NCBI GenBank assembly: GCA_041685045.1 | Contig: JAWLGP010000012.1 | Span: 66,843-130,842 of the forward strand | Length of the DNA: 64,000 nucleotides | From: Thiohalomonas sp041685045 | Lineage (GTDB): Bacteria > Pseudomonadota > Gammaproteobacteria > Thiohalomonadales > Thiohalomonadaceae | Reading direction: 5' to 3' | Made by a program: the position numbers and the translations under genes | Shown: positions 56,353 to 64,000 of the stretch, in pieces | Position numbering within the stretch: the first letter of the stretch is position 1 | Layout of the letters: each line of letters begins with the position of its first letter | The notes under the pieces: model-generated | The model's input: only the letters and a program-made list of their open reading frames with translations | The model's database searches: none | Told to the model about the DNA's origin: nothing

Positions 56353-58862
56353 TATCTCGTAGCCCCAGTAACCGCTTCCTCATCGAACACTTGGTCAAGC
56401 TGACTATTGGTGGTCACAGCCAAGACCTTCTTGCGAACCGCATCATTGCCGACGTCCAGTCGGAAATACCGCTCCACCCCATCGGCGCCCTTCTTCTTGC
56501 GGATCAGTTGTATCCGGTCGAACAGAGCCCAGTGCTGTTCGGCGAACTTGGCCAAGCCAACGGCCTTGGCGGCATTGTCCTTCAAACTCGGGTCATGGGG
56601 CTCCAGAATATCGAACAAGTAGCCTTTCGAATCCTGCCGCACGATCACCAGGTCGGGGAACATGGGCTTAACGCTCCCGGCTTCCTCGTAGGGAATCTCC
56701 AGCGACCACGCCTTGCGGTCCACATTCCGTAACCATCCGAATACAGACGAATCTGCCAGCTCTTCCTGCAATACCTCCTGCTCCCAGGTGCCAAGGTCAG
56801 CGCGGAACTTGTCGTCCTCTTCAAGGAAAAGGTGCTTGTCGTACTCGGGCGCACTTGGGGAACGACGGAAGTCGATGGTTGCCGGCAAGTCCCACTGAAT
56901 GGACTGCGGTACGCTGGTAGCAAGTCGCAACCGCTGGAAATGCTGCTGGCGCTGCTCCTTCAGCTTGCCAATATCTCGCTTGTGCTTGGCATAGAGCGTA
57001 TCGAATTCGCCTTCAGCGAAGTCTTCAAGTCGTTTCATGCCCTCGTGGTCCTGGGCCAGCACAACGGCTTCCACCTTCACTTCATCGGCATCCCGGTCGC
57101 CCTGGGCGCGCCAGTAATCCATGTGCAAGCCGTTGCCCAACAATCGCCCCGCCTGTTGAAAGTGACGATCAATATCTGCGGAAGCCGCCTCGATGGTGTA
57201 CCCCCCGTCGTCCTCGGCAATACCCGTTCCGTGCTCCACGGCGATAGTTTTCAGATCGATCCCGGTAATCTGCTTGGCCCGTTCATCCAACGCCCCGGCA
57301 TCCCGCAACCGCCCCACCTCTTCGGCCATTTTCTGGACGATCAGAGTCTTTACGGTTTCCTGTGCATCCTCGTCGATACGGTCATGGGTGAGCCCTCGAC
57401 CTAGCCCCATCAGGCGGCGCAAAGAACTCTGTTTGCGCACAGCGTTCACCCGGTAGGTCACCAGTTCGCCCAGGGCCTCGAAAGCATCCTCCATGCCCTC
57501 TCGTCGATAGAGGGTCACAAGTTCCCGGCTGGTACCCGTCTCGGACGGCGGCACATCCTCCACATTCTTCAAATCTTGAATGACCGATTCCACTGTGGCC
57601 TGGTCGTAATGGGGCAGGAACAGATGCACGTCATTCAACGCGGCATCGGCTTCTACTCGCCGCGCCAGTGGCGTGCGCACCATGCGCCCGAGGAGCTGCG
57701 CGATATATGTGTGATCCTGTGCCCGGCGAAACGACATCATCACCTCGGCGCGCGGGCAGTCCCAACCCGTGGAAAGACTCATCTTGAACAGCACCACGCC
57801 GATGTTCTTTTCTTCCTCGATGCGCGATGCCTCGATGCGGCGCACCCGGCGACCGTCCACGTCCAGATCGCCGCTGTCGTTGAAGGTGTGTGCCACCTCA
57901 CCCTCCCGCAAGCGCCGGCCGATGGCGCTTTCCAGAGTCGCCAGGCTGGTACTCAGGTTGGTCTTGGTCAGCACATTGTCGGTGCCGTCCTCTACCTGGA
58001 TGACCAGGATCGGCCATACCACCGTTTCATTCTGCTCCTGACAATAGCGGGCCCAACGCTTCTCCATGATCTGCCAGCGGTTCGCCGCCTCGGCGAGCAA
58101 TGTCATTTCCGCCTGACTGGCCGAATCCGGGTAATGGATCAGGATGCGATCCTTCAGCAACCCAGATTCCCGCACCTCTTCGGCCTTGATGTAGACCTTG
58201 TGCACCGTGTGCGTGGTGCCCGACAGCAGCTCCTCGAAACGACGCGGCGTCGCAGAAACCCCGATCACCAATGGCATACGGCACAGGCCATCATCCGTGC
58301 TGCCCAGCAGGAAGCGTTGCAGGATCGTTTGCGCCTTGTCGGCCGCCTTGCCGCCGCGCATCCCTCGGTGTGCCTCGTCGATCACCACATAGAACCGATC
58401 CGGCGCTGCCTGCGCGGTATTGGTCAAGGTCTCCCAGATGGCGTACTGCCGCCCGTCGCCCTTGCGCGTCAGCAACTTCTCGCTGCCGAGTTTCTGGGTA
58501 TTCATAAAGTAGATGTGACCGCCCTCCAGCCGTTCGGCATCGAAGCTGGCATCGATGGTCACCAACTGCCGCACCCGGATACGATCCGACTTGCCTTCGA
58601 TCTTCAACCGGGTCTGCTCATTCAGTTCCGGCATGTCCGAAATCCAAAGGATGACGGCATCGGACTGGGCATCGAACCCCGGCTCACCGAAGAAGATATT
58701 CTCGAACAGCGCCGTCATGACGATCGTTTTCCCCGCCCCTGTAGGCGCTGAAAAGGAGACCGCCTGCGGATTATCAATCGAGGCCAACAGCCGGGCTGCC
58801 GTCAGTTTGGTGCGCAGTTCGGCTAACGCGTCCTCCTGGAAATCAAACAGCCCGACTCTCAT
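56352..58862 (-). CDS. type III restriction-modification, Res (helicase/nuclease) subunit
   Basis: An 836-residue superfamily 2 helicase. Walker A APTGAGKT is at 39-46, DEAH at 162-165 and SATP at 203-206; a later motif VI-like region is QDHTYIAQLLGRMVRTPLARR. The C-terminal nuclease-like part has FPDLVIV and YLFDILEPHDPSLKDNAAKAVGLAKFA. The place of the usual E-x-K strand is D-I-L-E-P-H, lacking the Lys. It cuts DNA with the Mod subunit, with which it overlaps by ATGA. Confidence 0.9.
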   Translation of the reverse strand: MRVGLFDFQEDALAELRTKLTAARLLASIDNPQAVSFSAPTGAGKTIVMTALFENIFFGEPGFDAQSDAVILWISDMPELNEQTRLKIEGKSDRIRVRQLVTIDASFDAERLEGGHIYFMNTQKLGSEKLLTRKGDGRQYAIWETLTNTAQAAPDRFYVVIDEAHRGMRGGKAADKAQTILQRFLLGSTDDGLCRMPLVIGVSATPRRFEELLSGTTHTVHKVYIKAEEVRESGLLKDRILIHYPDSASQAEMTLLAEAANRWQIMEKRWARYCQEQNETVVWPILVIQVEDGTDNVLTKTNLSTSLATLESAIGRRLREGEVAHTFNDSGDLDVDGRRVRRIEASRIEEEKNIGVVLFKMSLSTGWDCPRAEVMMSFRRAQDHTYIAQLLGRMVRTPLARRVEADAALNDVHLFLPHYDQATVESVIQDLKNVEDVPPSETGTSRELVTLYRREGMEDAFEALGELVTYRVNAVRKQSSLRRLMGLGRGLTHDRIDEDAQETVKTLIVQKMAEEVGRLRDAGALDERAKQITGIDLKTIAVEHGTGIAEDDGGYTIEAASADIDRHFQQAGRLLGNGLHMDYWRAQGDRDADEVKVEAVVLAQDHEGMKRLEDFAEGEFDTLYAKHKRDIGKLKEQRQQHFQRLRLATSVPQSIQWDLPATIDFRRSPSAPEYDKHLFLEEDDKFRADLGTWEQEVLQEELADSSVFGWLRNVDRKAWSLEIPYEEAGSVKPMFPDLVIVRQDSKGYLFDILEPHDPSLKDNAAKAVGLAKFAEQHWALFDRIQLIRKKKGADGVERYFRLDVGNDAVRKKVLAVTTNSQLDQVFDEEAVTGATR

Positions 58863-61312
58863 GCCGCACCCTCTCCCTTGTTGATGACGAAATTCTCCAG
58901 GTAATCACGGTAAAGCTGGATCACGTTCGCGACCTTCAGTTGCCCGGCCATCTCCTGAAAGGCGTCTTCCGAATCCGTCACCAGATAGGCATGGCTCAGA
59001 TCGTTACGGCCCTCCACCTCGGCGGCAAAGTCAGCGAACCGGCTTTCATCCACCAACACAGCGAAGGGGTTATGCTCCGGAATCAGCATGGCCGGAATCG
59101 GTTTGTTTTTTGGCAGTTCCGGGCGCGGCCCAATAGCTCCGGCTCGCAGCCACAGAATGGGTAAAATCTCGCGAAACTGACGCCCCAGCGCCACATGGTC
59201 CTTATCCAGAAAATCGAGCCGGAAATACTCCAAGTTGGCGCGAAAGCCCGCCCGCATCGGGCGCTTCTCCTCGCCGGTAACGATGACCGGCCCGAGCAGA
59301 TCATTGATGCTCGCCTTCAAGTCATCGAAGATCGACTTGCTGGTCGTCACGATGTAGAAATCGGTGATATGTTCCTGACCCTCCAGCGCCTCCAGCCAGG
59401 CATCGGCCAGTGACTCGTCGAACAGGATGGAGGCTGGATACTTCTCCGAAACCACGAAAGCGGAATCCTTCTTTACCTCTGATTGTGGGATGCCATCGAT
59501 CAGGGCAACCAACTGTTTTTTCTTCGTGGCGGAGTCCAGTTCTTCGATAGAGGTGAAGGCGATTTGATTGATTTTGCGAGGCTTTTCTATATCAATAGTT
59601 TTGCCCGTAAAGTATTCACCCTCCAGTTCTGAGCCGTCATCCCGTTTACCAAGAACAGTGTATTTGGAGCGTGGCCATGTTATCGACTGACATATTCCAT
59701 GTCGCTCCCATTCAATCTGCCCTTGGCGATACCCTTTTGCCTTGAAATTAATTGCATCTTGTTCAGACACCTCATTGTTGGTAACCATAACACAATGGCG
59801 CTGCCCACCATCCATGAGATTCAGAATATTAACTGCATTGAGAGTCGTGCCACTCCCAGCAAAATAATCCACAACAACAGCATTAGTTTTGTGACCAACG
59901 GCCAAACGCAATGCATCAACGACCGAGTAGAGGGACTTTGGGAAGGGGAACGTCTTCCCAGGAAGGATTGCACCAAGTAAATTCGTGCCATGCCAACCAG
60001 CGTGATGCAAAGAACGGTTCCAAACTGTCTTCGCCACCGTTCGACGGCCGTGAATAGATTCGGGATTCGGAGTGACGACAACAGCGCCCTGTGCGTCCCT
60101 ACCAACGACAAGTATTTCTCCAGTGTCGATCTTGTTTATAGCAGCCCGTCCAAGGTACCAGATTGTTCCACGTCCCTCATTGGCACGGTACTCCCCCACT
60201 CGAACGAACCCCTTGGTAGACAACTGCCGAAGGTATTCCGGAGAAGCCCTCCAATTCCCCTCAGTGCCATCGCTTTTGAGAGGCCAAACAGCAGTAGTAC
60301 CGTTAGGGACTTCCCATGCGGAGCGGGGAGTGCCAATAGGCTTTGCGTCTCCAGCGTCGACAAGTTCTCGTGATTCGGGTCGAATGAAGACAGGATAAAA
60401 TAACGCTGGACGATCTATGCGCCGGGAGTTCGTTCCACTCCTAAGCAAGGACTCCCAACGCACTGTATTCGGATTATGCGAAGGCTTGTCGTTGAGCAGG
60501 TCATCTGTCACCAGCGGCGGCTCTGCATCACCGAAGAAAATGAAGTACGCATACTCCTCAACTCGTGCAAGTTGTTGCTTTCTCGTTTGCCCCGGCGCAT
60601 TGATGACAATCGTAACCATCTGCATACGCGCATTGGGAAACATCTGCTCCAACAGCATTCCCAAGTGCAGATATTCCTTTTCATCGATGGTTACGATAAG
60701 CACTGAATCATCTGGCTTTAGCAGTCGCTTAGCGAGTTTCAGTCGCCTCCGCATAAAGGCCAGCCATTTGCTGTGCCTCCAGTTATCGTTATCGTCCACA
60801 TAGTCGTTGTTGTACTTCCAGTCTCGCGCCCCCGAGTTATACGGCGGATCGATGTAGATGCAATCCACCTTCCCCGCGTGGAGGTAATCCAGCAGTTGCA
60901 AGGCGTGGTAGTTGTCCGCCTCGATCAGGGTATGCCAAGGCGCATCGTCCGGACCGTTCTGTACCCGGTCGACCGGTACAAGGGCAGGAAAGATCGGTTC
61001 GCCGAACTGGCGCACCACCACCAGATCATCCACCGCAAACTGCCGCATCTCGCCGCTGCCGATATTGCGGCAATGGGCCTCGCCATTCCGCACGGATAGC
61101 ACACGCCACAGGTCCGAAAGCTTCCCATCCTGCAGCGCCACCTTGCTGTTCTTCTTGACCATGGCGCTATAGACGGGAGTCAGCTCCGGCAGATGGTCCT
61201 CGAATACCAGGCCGAACTTCTTCTCCTTGGTGATGCGGTCCGTCTCCGTCCGCAAGCGCTCACGCAGCGCCTTGTCCTCTATCTGGGCAATCAGGTCGTC
61301 AATCGCCGCCAC
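58859..61312 (-). CDS. type III restriction-modification, Mod (DNA methyltransferase) subunit
   Basis: An 817-residue beta-class N6-adenine methyltransferase starting at GTG. The catalytic DPPY is at 155-158 and SAM-binding FAGSGT at 484-489. The target-recognition region lies between them (about 210-470). A C-terminal extension of about 250 residues follows (longer than typical 600-650-residue Mods). The coding DNA of the recognition region (about 59690-60750) is visibly more AT-rich than its flanks. It recognises and methylates the target for Res. Confidence 0.9.
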   Translation of the reverse strand: MAAIDDLIAQIEDKALRERLRTETDRITKEKKFGLVFEDHLPELTPVYSAMVKKNSKVALQDGKLSDLWRVLSVRNGEAHCRNIGSGEMRQFAVDDLVVVRQFGEPIFPALVPVDRVQNGPDDAPWHTLIEADNYHALQLLDYLHAGKVDCIYIDPPYNSGARDWKYNNDYVDDNDNWRHSKWLAFMRRRLKLAKRLLKPDDSVLIVTIDEKEYLHLGMLLEQMFPNARMQMVTIVINAPGQTRKQQLARVEEYAYFIFFGDAEPPLVTDDLLNDKPSHNPNTVRWESLLRSGTNSRRIDRPALFYPVFIRPESRELVDAGDAKPIGTPRSAWEVPNGTTAVWPLKSDGTEGNWRASPEYLRQLSTKGFVRVGEYRANEGRGTIWYLGRAAINKIDTGEILVVGRDAQGAVVVTPNPESIHGRRTVAKTVWNRSLHHAGWHGTNLLGAILPGKTFPFPKSLYSVVDALRLAVGHKTNAVVVDYFAGSGTTLNAVNILNLMDGGQRHCVMVTNNEVSEQDAINFKAKGYRQGQIEWERHGICQSITWPRSKYTVLGKRDDGSELEGEYFTGKTIDIEKPRKINQIAFTSIEELDSATKKKQLVALIDGIPQSEVKKDSAFVVSEKYPASILFDESLADAWLEALEGQEHITDFYIVTTSKSIFDDLKASINDLLGPVIVTGEEKRPMRAGFRANLEYFRLDFLDKDHVALGRQFREILPILWLRAGAIGPRPELPKNKPIPAMLIPEHNPFAVLVDESRFADFAAEVEGRNDLSHAYLVTDSEDAFQEMAGQLKVANVIQLYRDYLENFVINKGEGAA

Positions 61313-61538
61313 GGCTCGACTCCTTGCTACTTCTCTTGTTGTTCATGTCAGTTCTGTCCTGCTGCCGATTGGCCGGCGATTCGTCGATAGGAATACCCTT
61401 CCGCCCGCAATAGTCCCGGATCAGCACCTCCACCATATTGGCGATGGAGCGGTGCTCGCGAGTGGCTGCGGCGCGCAGCGCCTCCTTCAAACCGGGCTCG
61501 ATGCGGAAGGTTAGGGTTGTGCTCTTGGTGGTCGCCAT
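61299..61538 (-). CDS. ribbon-helix-helix regulator upstream of mod
   Basis: A 79-residue protein. The first 45 residues (MATTKSTTLTFRIEPGLKEALRAAATREHRSIANMVEVLIRDYC) form a typical CopG/Arc-type ribbon-helix-helix; the tail is charged. It overlaps the mod start by 14 nt, so it is the first gene of the RHH-mod-res operon. It probably autoregulates through the palindrome at 61566. Confidence 0.8.
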   Translation of the reverse strand: MATTKSTTLTFRIEPGLKEALRAAATREHRSIANMVEVLIRDYCGRKGIPIDESPANRQQDRTDMNNKRSSKESSRGGD

Positions 61539-61565
61539 GGCGGCCCCTCGCGGCTGTGTTGGGAA

Positions 61566-61581
61566 TGTACTGCAATGTACA
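61566..61581 (-). promoter_or_regulatory. palindrome, probable RHH operator
   Basis: TGTAC-tgcaat-GTACA, 28 nt upstream of the RHH gene's ATG, overlapped by a second symmetric pair TACTG/CAGTA. It is a likely binding site for the ribbon-helix-helix protein and would set R-M expression. Confidence 0.55.
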
Positions 61582-61731
61582 GTAAAGCCCCGCCGGGGCC
61601 AACGGGAGCGGGCGTTCGGGCGTGGGCAAGGCAAGTCACGGGTTAGGTCCGTCCCGCGCCCTATTCCTCTCCGGGGGGGAGCAATGCAAGCGGCATACCC
61701 CGACGCGCCGTACCCAACACATCGGGATCCT

Positions 61732-61763
61732 GTCGGGTTACGCGGCTCCGCCGCTAACCCGAC
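61732..61763. repeat. dispersed palindrome, GTCGGGTTA family
   Basis: GTCGGGTTACGCGGC pairs with GCCGCTAACCCGAC across 3 bp (one bulge). It is similar to common dispersed GC-rich hairpins. It lies in the 480-bp RHH/hipB divergent spacer, which has no supported gene. Confidence 0.65.
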
Positions 61764-61891
61764 CTACAAATCTGGGCTGGGGGGCATCGGCGGGAACAAG
61801 AATCTCCGCAGGACCCCGCAGGAGTTCGAAATAGTCCGCACGGCCTCCGCGAGCCAAGCGATAGCGCTGCTCTACGCACGCGACTCACCAA

Positions 61892-62013
61892 AATCCTCAC
61901 GGTCACGAGGATTCGAATAAGAAAGCACCGTCCTACCTGAAAATCCGCACGATCGAACGGATTCTTTGCCAAACACGCCCATTTGGCGCAGAATCCTCAC
62001 GAACGTGAGGATT
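61892..62013 (+). promoter_or_regulatory. three HipB-type operators at exact 50-bp spacing
   Basis: Half-palindromes start at 61892 (AATCCTCACG GT CACGAGGATT), 61942 (AATCCGCACG AT CGAACGGATT) and 61992 (AATCCTCACG AA CGTGAGGATT). Each starts exactly 50 bp after the previous one. The last is a perfect 22-bp palindrome ending 5 nt before the hipB ATG. HipB of E. coli binds TATCC-N8-GGATA sites, so these are the expected type of site with a longer core. Confidence 0.8.
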
Positions 62014-62018
62014 TGCCC

Positions 62019-62285
62019 ATGAAGATACCCATCGACAACGCAGCCGCCGTCGGCAAAGTGGTGCGCGCCAGCCGCAAGGCCCAGAAGATCCGCCAGGACG
62101 ATGCGGCGGGCAGCATCGGCGTCAGCGAGAACTTCTTGGGCAAGATCGAGCGCGGCAGTGATTCCGTGCAATGGGGAAAGCTGTTTCAAGTGCTTGAAGG
62201 ACTCGGCGTCCGGGTCGTATTGGATGTGCCCGATAGCGTGGCTGCCTGGTTGAACGATCCCGCAAATAGTAGGAACAAGCCATGA
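62019..62285 (+). CDS. hipB: HipB-family antitoxin
   Basis: An 88-residue protein with an Xre-type helix-turn-helix: VGKVVRASRKAQKIRQDDAAGSIGVSENFLGKIERGSDSVQWGKLFQVLEGLGVRVVLDVP. It acts as repressor and antitoxin for HipA. The ATG is 5 nt from the last operator, so transcription is probably shut when that site is filled. Its stop overlaps the hipA start (ATGA). Confidence 0.9.
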   Translation: MKIPIDNAAAVGKVVRASRKAQKIRQDDAAGSIGVSENFLGKIERGSDSVQWGKLFQVLEGLGVRVVLDVPDSVAAWLNDPANSRNKP

Positions 62286-63589
62286 ACGGCCGATCCTTGC
62301 GCGCCTCGATCAACCAGACAGAGGTCGGCACCTTGCAGGAAGTGGGCGGCCTCTGGAGCTTTCAATACGCCGGTGCCTGGCTGGACAACCCTCTGGGCTT
62401 CGCGCTCAGCCCGCATCTTCCACTGACGGCAGAATCCTTGCTGGATGGTGCAAGCCAGCGTCCCGTGCAGTGGTATTTCGACAACCTGCTGCCGGAAGAA
62501 GGGCAACGTGTGTTGCTGGCCGGGGATGCCAAGCTGGATGCGGCAGACGCCTTCGGCTTGCTGGCCTGGTACGGCGCGGAATCGGCAGGAGCCGTGACAT
62601 TGCTGCCGCCGGATGCGGAGCCTCAAGTCGCTGAACCACTGCGCCCATTGCCAGACGATGCCCTGGAGACCAGAATTCGTCAGTTGCCCAAGGCACCGCT
62701 GACGCATGCCGCCATCAAGCGCATGTCACTGGCCGGTGCGCAGCACAAGCTGGCGGTCGTCCTGCAAGAGGGCGCGCTGTTTGAACCTGCTGGTGCCACC
62801 CCCTCAACCCATATCCTGAAGCCTGATCACCCGGATGAGGACTACCCCCATTCCGTGATCAATGAATGGTTCGTGATGCGCTTGGCCAAGCGACTCGGCC
62901 TGGATGTGCCTGATGTGCATCGGCGCTATGTGCCCTCACCGGTGTATTTGATCGATCGCTTTGATCGGATTCCAGATGCTCAGGGCTGGCAACGCCGGCA
63001 TGTGATCGACGCCTGCCAATTGCTGGGGCTGGACCGCAGCTTCAAATACAGCCAGGGCAGCATGGAGAATCTGGCGGCGCTGGCCAATGCCTGTCGCAGT
63101 CCGGCGGTGGCGCGCCCCCGGCTGTTTGGCTGGCTGGTGTTCAATGTGCTGGTCGGCAATAGCGATGCCCATTTGAAAAACCTGAGTTTCCTGGTGTCGC
63201 ATGAGGGCGTTCAGTTGGCACCGTTCTACGACCTGCTCAGCGTCGCCACTTATGACACGCCCGCCTTCGACAAGAGGGGTTGGCCAGCACAAACCCAACT
63301 GGCCTGGCCGATTCTGGGTGTGCGCCACTTCTCGGACATCAACCGTGGCCGGTTGCTGGAAGCCGGCGCGGCATTGAATCTGGCCAAAGGAACCGCTGAG
63401 CGCCTGCTGGAAAATCTGCGCAGCCGCGTTGTGCAGGAGGCAGAGGTGCTTTACGCCGAGGTCGAAGCCGAAAATGCCCAGATCGCCCATGCGCACCCCG
63501 AACTGTCATCAGCGATGGCGGGCGAATTCCGTTGCCTCAGAACCATTCTGCACACCGTCATCAAAGGGATGACGAGACAGATCGCCTGA
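62282..63589 (+). CDS. hipA: HipA-family serine/threonine kinase toxin
   Basis: A 435-residue kinase toxin starting MNGRSLRASINQTEVGTL. The N-terminal HipA_N domain (about 1-100) contains QWYFDNLLPEE; the kinase core includes MSLAGAQHKLAVVL, THILKPDHPD and GNSDAHLKNLSFLV (catalytic Asp region near 300), then LAPFYDLLSVATYD. It phosphorylates a glutamate-tRNA ligase or similar target in other bacteria and induces dormancy. It appears intact; its stop is followed by the repeat array. Confidence 0.93.
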   Translation: MNGRSLRASINQTEVGTLQEVGGLWSFQYAGAWLDNPLGFALSPHLPLTAESLLDGASQRPVQWYFDNLLPEEGQRVLLAGDAKLDAADAFGLLAWYGAESAGAVTLLPPDAEPQVAEPLRPLPDDALETRIRQLPKAPLTHAAIKRMSLAGAQHKLAVVLQEGALFEPAGATPSTHILKPDHPDEDYPHSVINEWFVMRLAKRLGLDVPDVHRRYVPSPVYLIDRFDRIPDAQGWQRRHVIDACQLLGLDRSFKYSQGSMENLAALANACRSPAVARPRLFGWLVFNVLVGNSDAHLKNLSFLVSHEGVQLAPFYDLLSVATYDTPAFDKRGWPAQTQLAWPILGVRHFSDINRGRLLEAGAALNLAKGTAERLLENLRSRVVQEAEVLYAEVEAENAQIAHAHPELSSAMAGEFRCLRTILHTVIKGMTRQIA

Positions 63590-63593
63590 AAAA

Positions 63594-63735
63594 ATGGGAC
63601 GCGCGCCCATCCGCTCGGTTTGGCACCATTGCTTTACGGCGCGTGCCCATCAATGTCGATAGATGGGCACGCGCCGGTCAGGTTCAGGCTCAATGCAACC
63701 GGCATAGGCGGCGCTTTGCCCATCCTACGAAGCTT
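63594..63735. mobile_element. structured palindromic element, copy 3 (left-truncated)
   Basis: Lacks the left terminal repeat and most of the outer stem, but has the inner hairpin GGCGCGTGCCCATC / GATGGGCACGCGCC and the right stem CGCTTTGCCCATCCTAC. Beyond CGAAGCTT its right flank (CAACGCAATTTC) differs from copies 1 and 2 but is shared with copy 4. It starts 4 nt after the hipA stop. Confidence 0.8.
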
Positions 63736-63784
63736 CAACGCAATTTCCTCGGCGGCCTTTGACAACACTCCGGTCACAGCCTGG

Positions 63785-64000
63785 AGCACCGAACAGATAA
63801 ACCGGTCGGTGCCCCAGCCTGGGGAAGCCAGTAGGATGGGCAAAGCGCCGCCGCCCATCCGCTCGGTTTGGCACCAGTGCTTTACGGCGCGTGCCCATTA
63901 GTCGGTAGATGGGCACGCGCCGGTCAGGTTCAGGCTCAATGCAACCGGCATAGGCGGCGCTGTGCCCATCCTACGAAGCTTCAACGCAATTTCGTCGGCG
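63785..64000. mobile_element. structured palindromic element, copy 4 (tandem, runs off the window)
   Basis: Begins with the full left terminal repeat AGCACCGAACAGATAAA, then the same core as copies 1-3. It repeats copy 3 plus its right flank at a period of about 246-248 bp, so this is a tandem array. The right end is beyond the window. Confidence 0.8.

Overview
The window is about 64 kb of GC-rich chromosome from a gammaproteobacterium. The evidence is the gene order: rimP-nusA-infB next to tRNA-fMet, secG-tRNA-Leu, bamE/recN/nadK/hsp genes, smpB-ratA-rnfH and ssrA. The complete 14-gene complex I operon and the HrcA/CIRCE-controlled dnaK operon suggest a respiratory member of the Chromatiales/Ectothiorhodospiraceae type rather than an enteric. 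No species can be named from the sequence alone.

Layout. 1-25 kb (nearly all minus strand): the 5' end of infB, nusA, rimP, tRNA-fMet, a DUF2818 gene, nuoN to nuoA, tRNA-Leu(GAG), secG, tpiA, glmM, folP, ftsH and rlmE, with yhbY divergent. 25-38 kb (minus): a DUF4149 protein, greA, carB, a disrupted GxxExxY gene, carA, dapB, a periplasmic DsrE-like protein, dnaJ, dnaK, grpE and hrcA. 38-47 kb: nadK and recN (+), fur (-), bamE (+), rnfH and ratA (-), a sodium:neurotransmitter-symporter-family transporter (-), smpB (+), a NamZ/DUF1343 protein and a DOMON-like protein (-), then ssrA (tmRNA, +) with its terminator. 47-64 kb: an accessory island that begins just after ssrA. It holds an AbiE-type toxin-antitoxin pair, a DUF6088/AbiEii-like pair, recombinase remnants, Fic, HipA and Abi_2 fragments, a mobile mystery protein A/B pair, an RHH-Mod-Res type III restriction-modification operon and an intact hipBA pair.

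Repeats are the most informative unexplained structure. (1) Six intergenic spacers (tpiA/glmM, carB/carA, carA/dapB, dapB/dsrE, dnaK/dnaJ, grpE/hrcA) each hold the same architecture: two inverted arms, each with two to four short iterons spaced about 8-12 bp apart. The iteron sequence differs between loci. The carB/carA copy encloses a GxxExxY (PDDEXK_3-like) gene; the other five look like empty miniature versions. (2) A 190-221 bp structured palindromic element has copies in the GxxExxY gene (with a perfect 5-bp CTAGC target duplication; removing the element restores a 128-aa frame), just after the smpB stop codon, and as a tandem array at the right edge of the window.

How the genes work together: the left two thirds encode housekeeping functions (translation factors, NADH:quinone oxidoreductase, chaperones, carbamoyl phosphate and lysine/peptidoglycan precursors, trans-translation). 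The right third is a defence and toxin-antitoxin island. Its intact modules each carry a visible palindromic operator, and the material between them is a graveyard of recombined fragments sharing short repeats.
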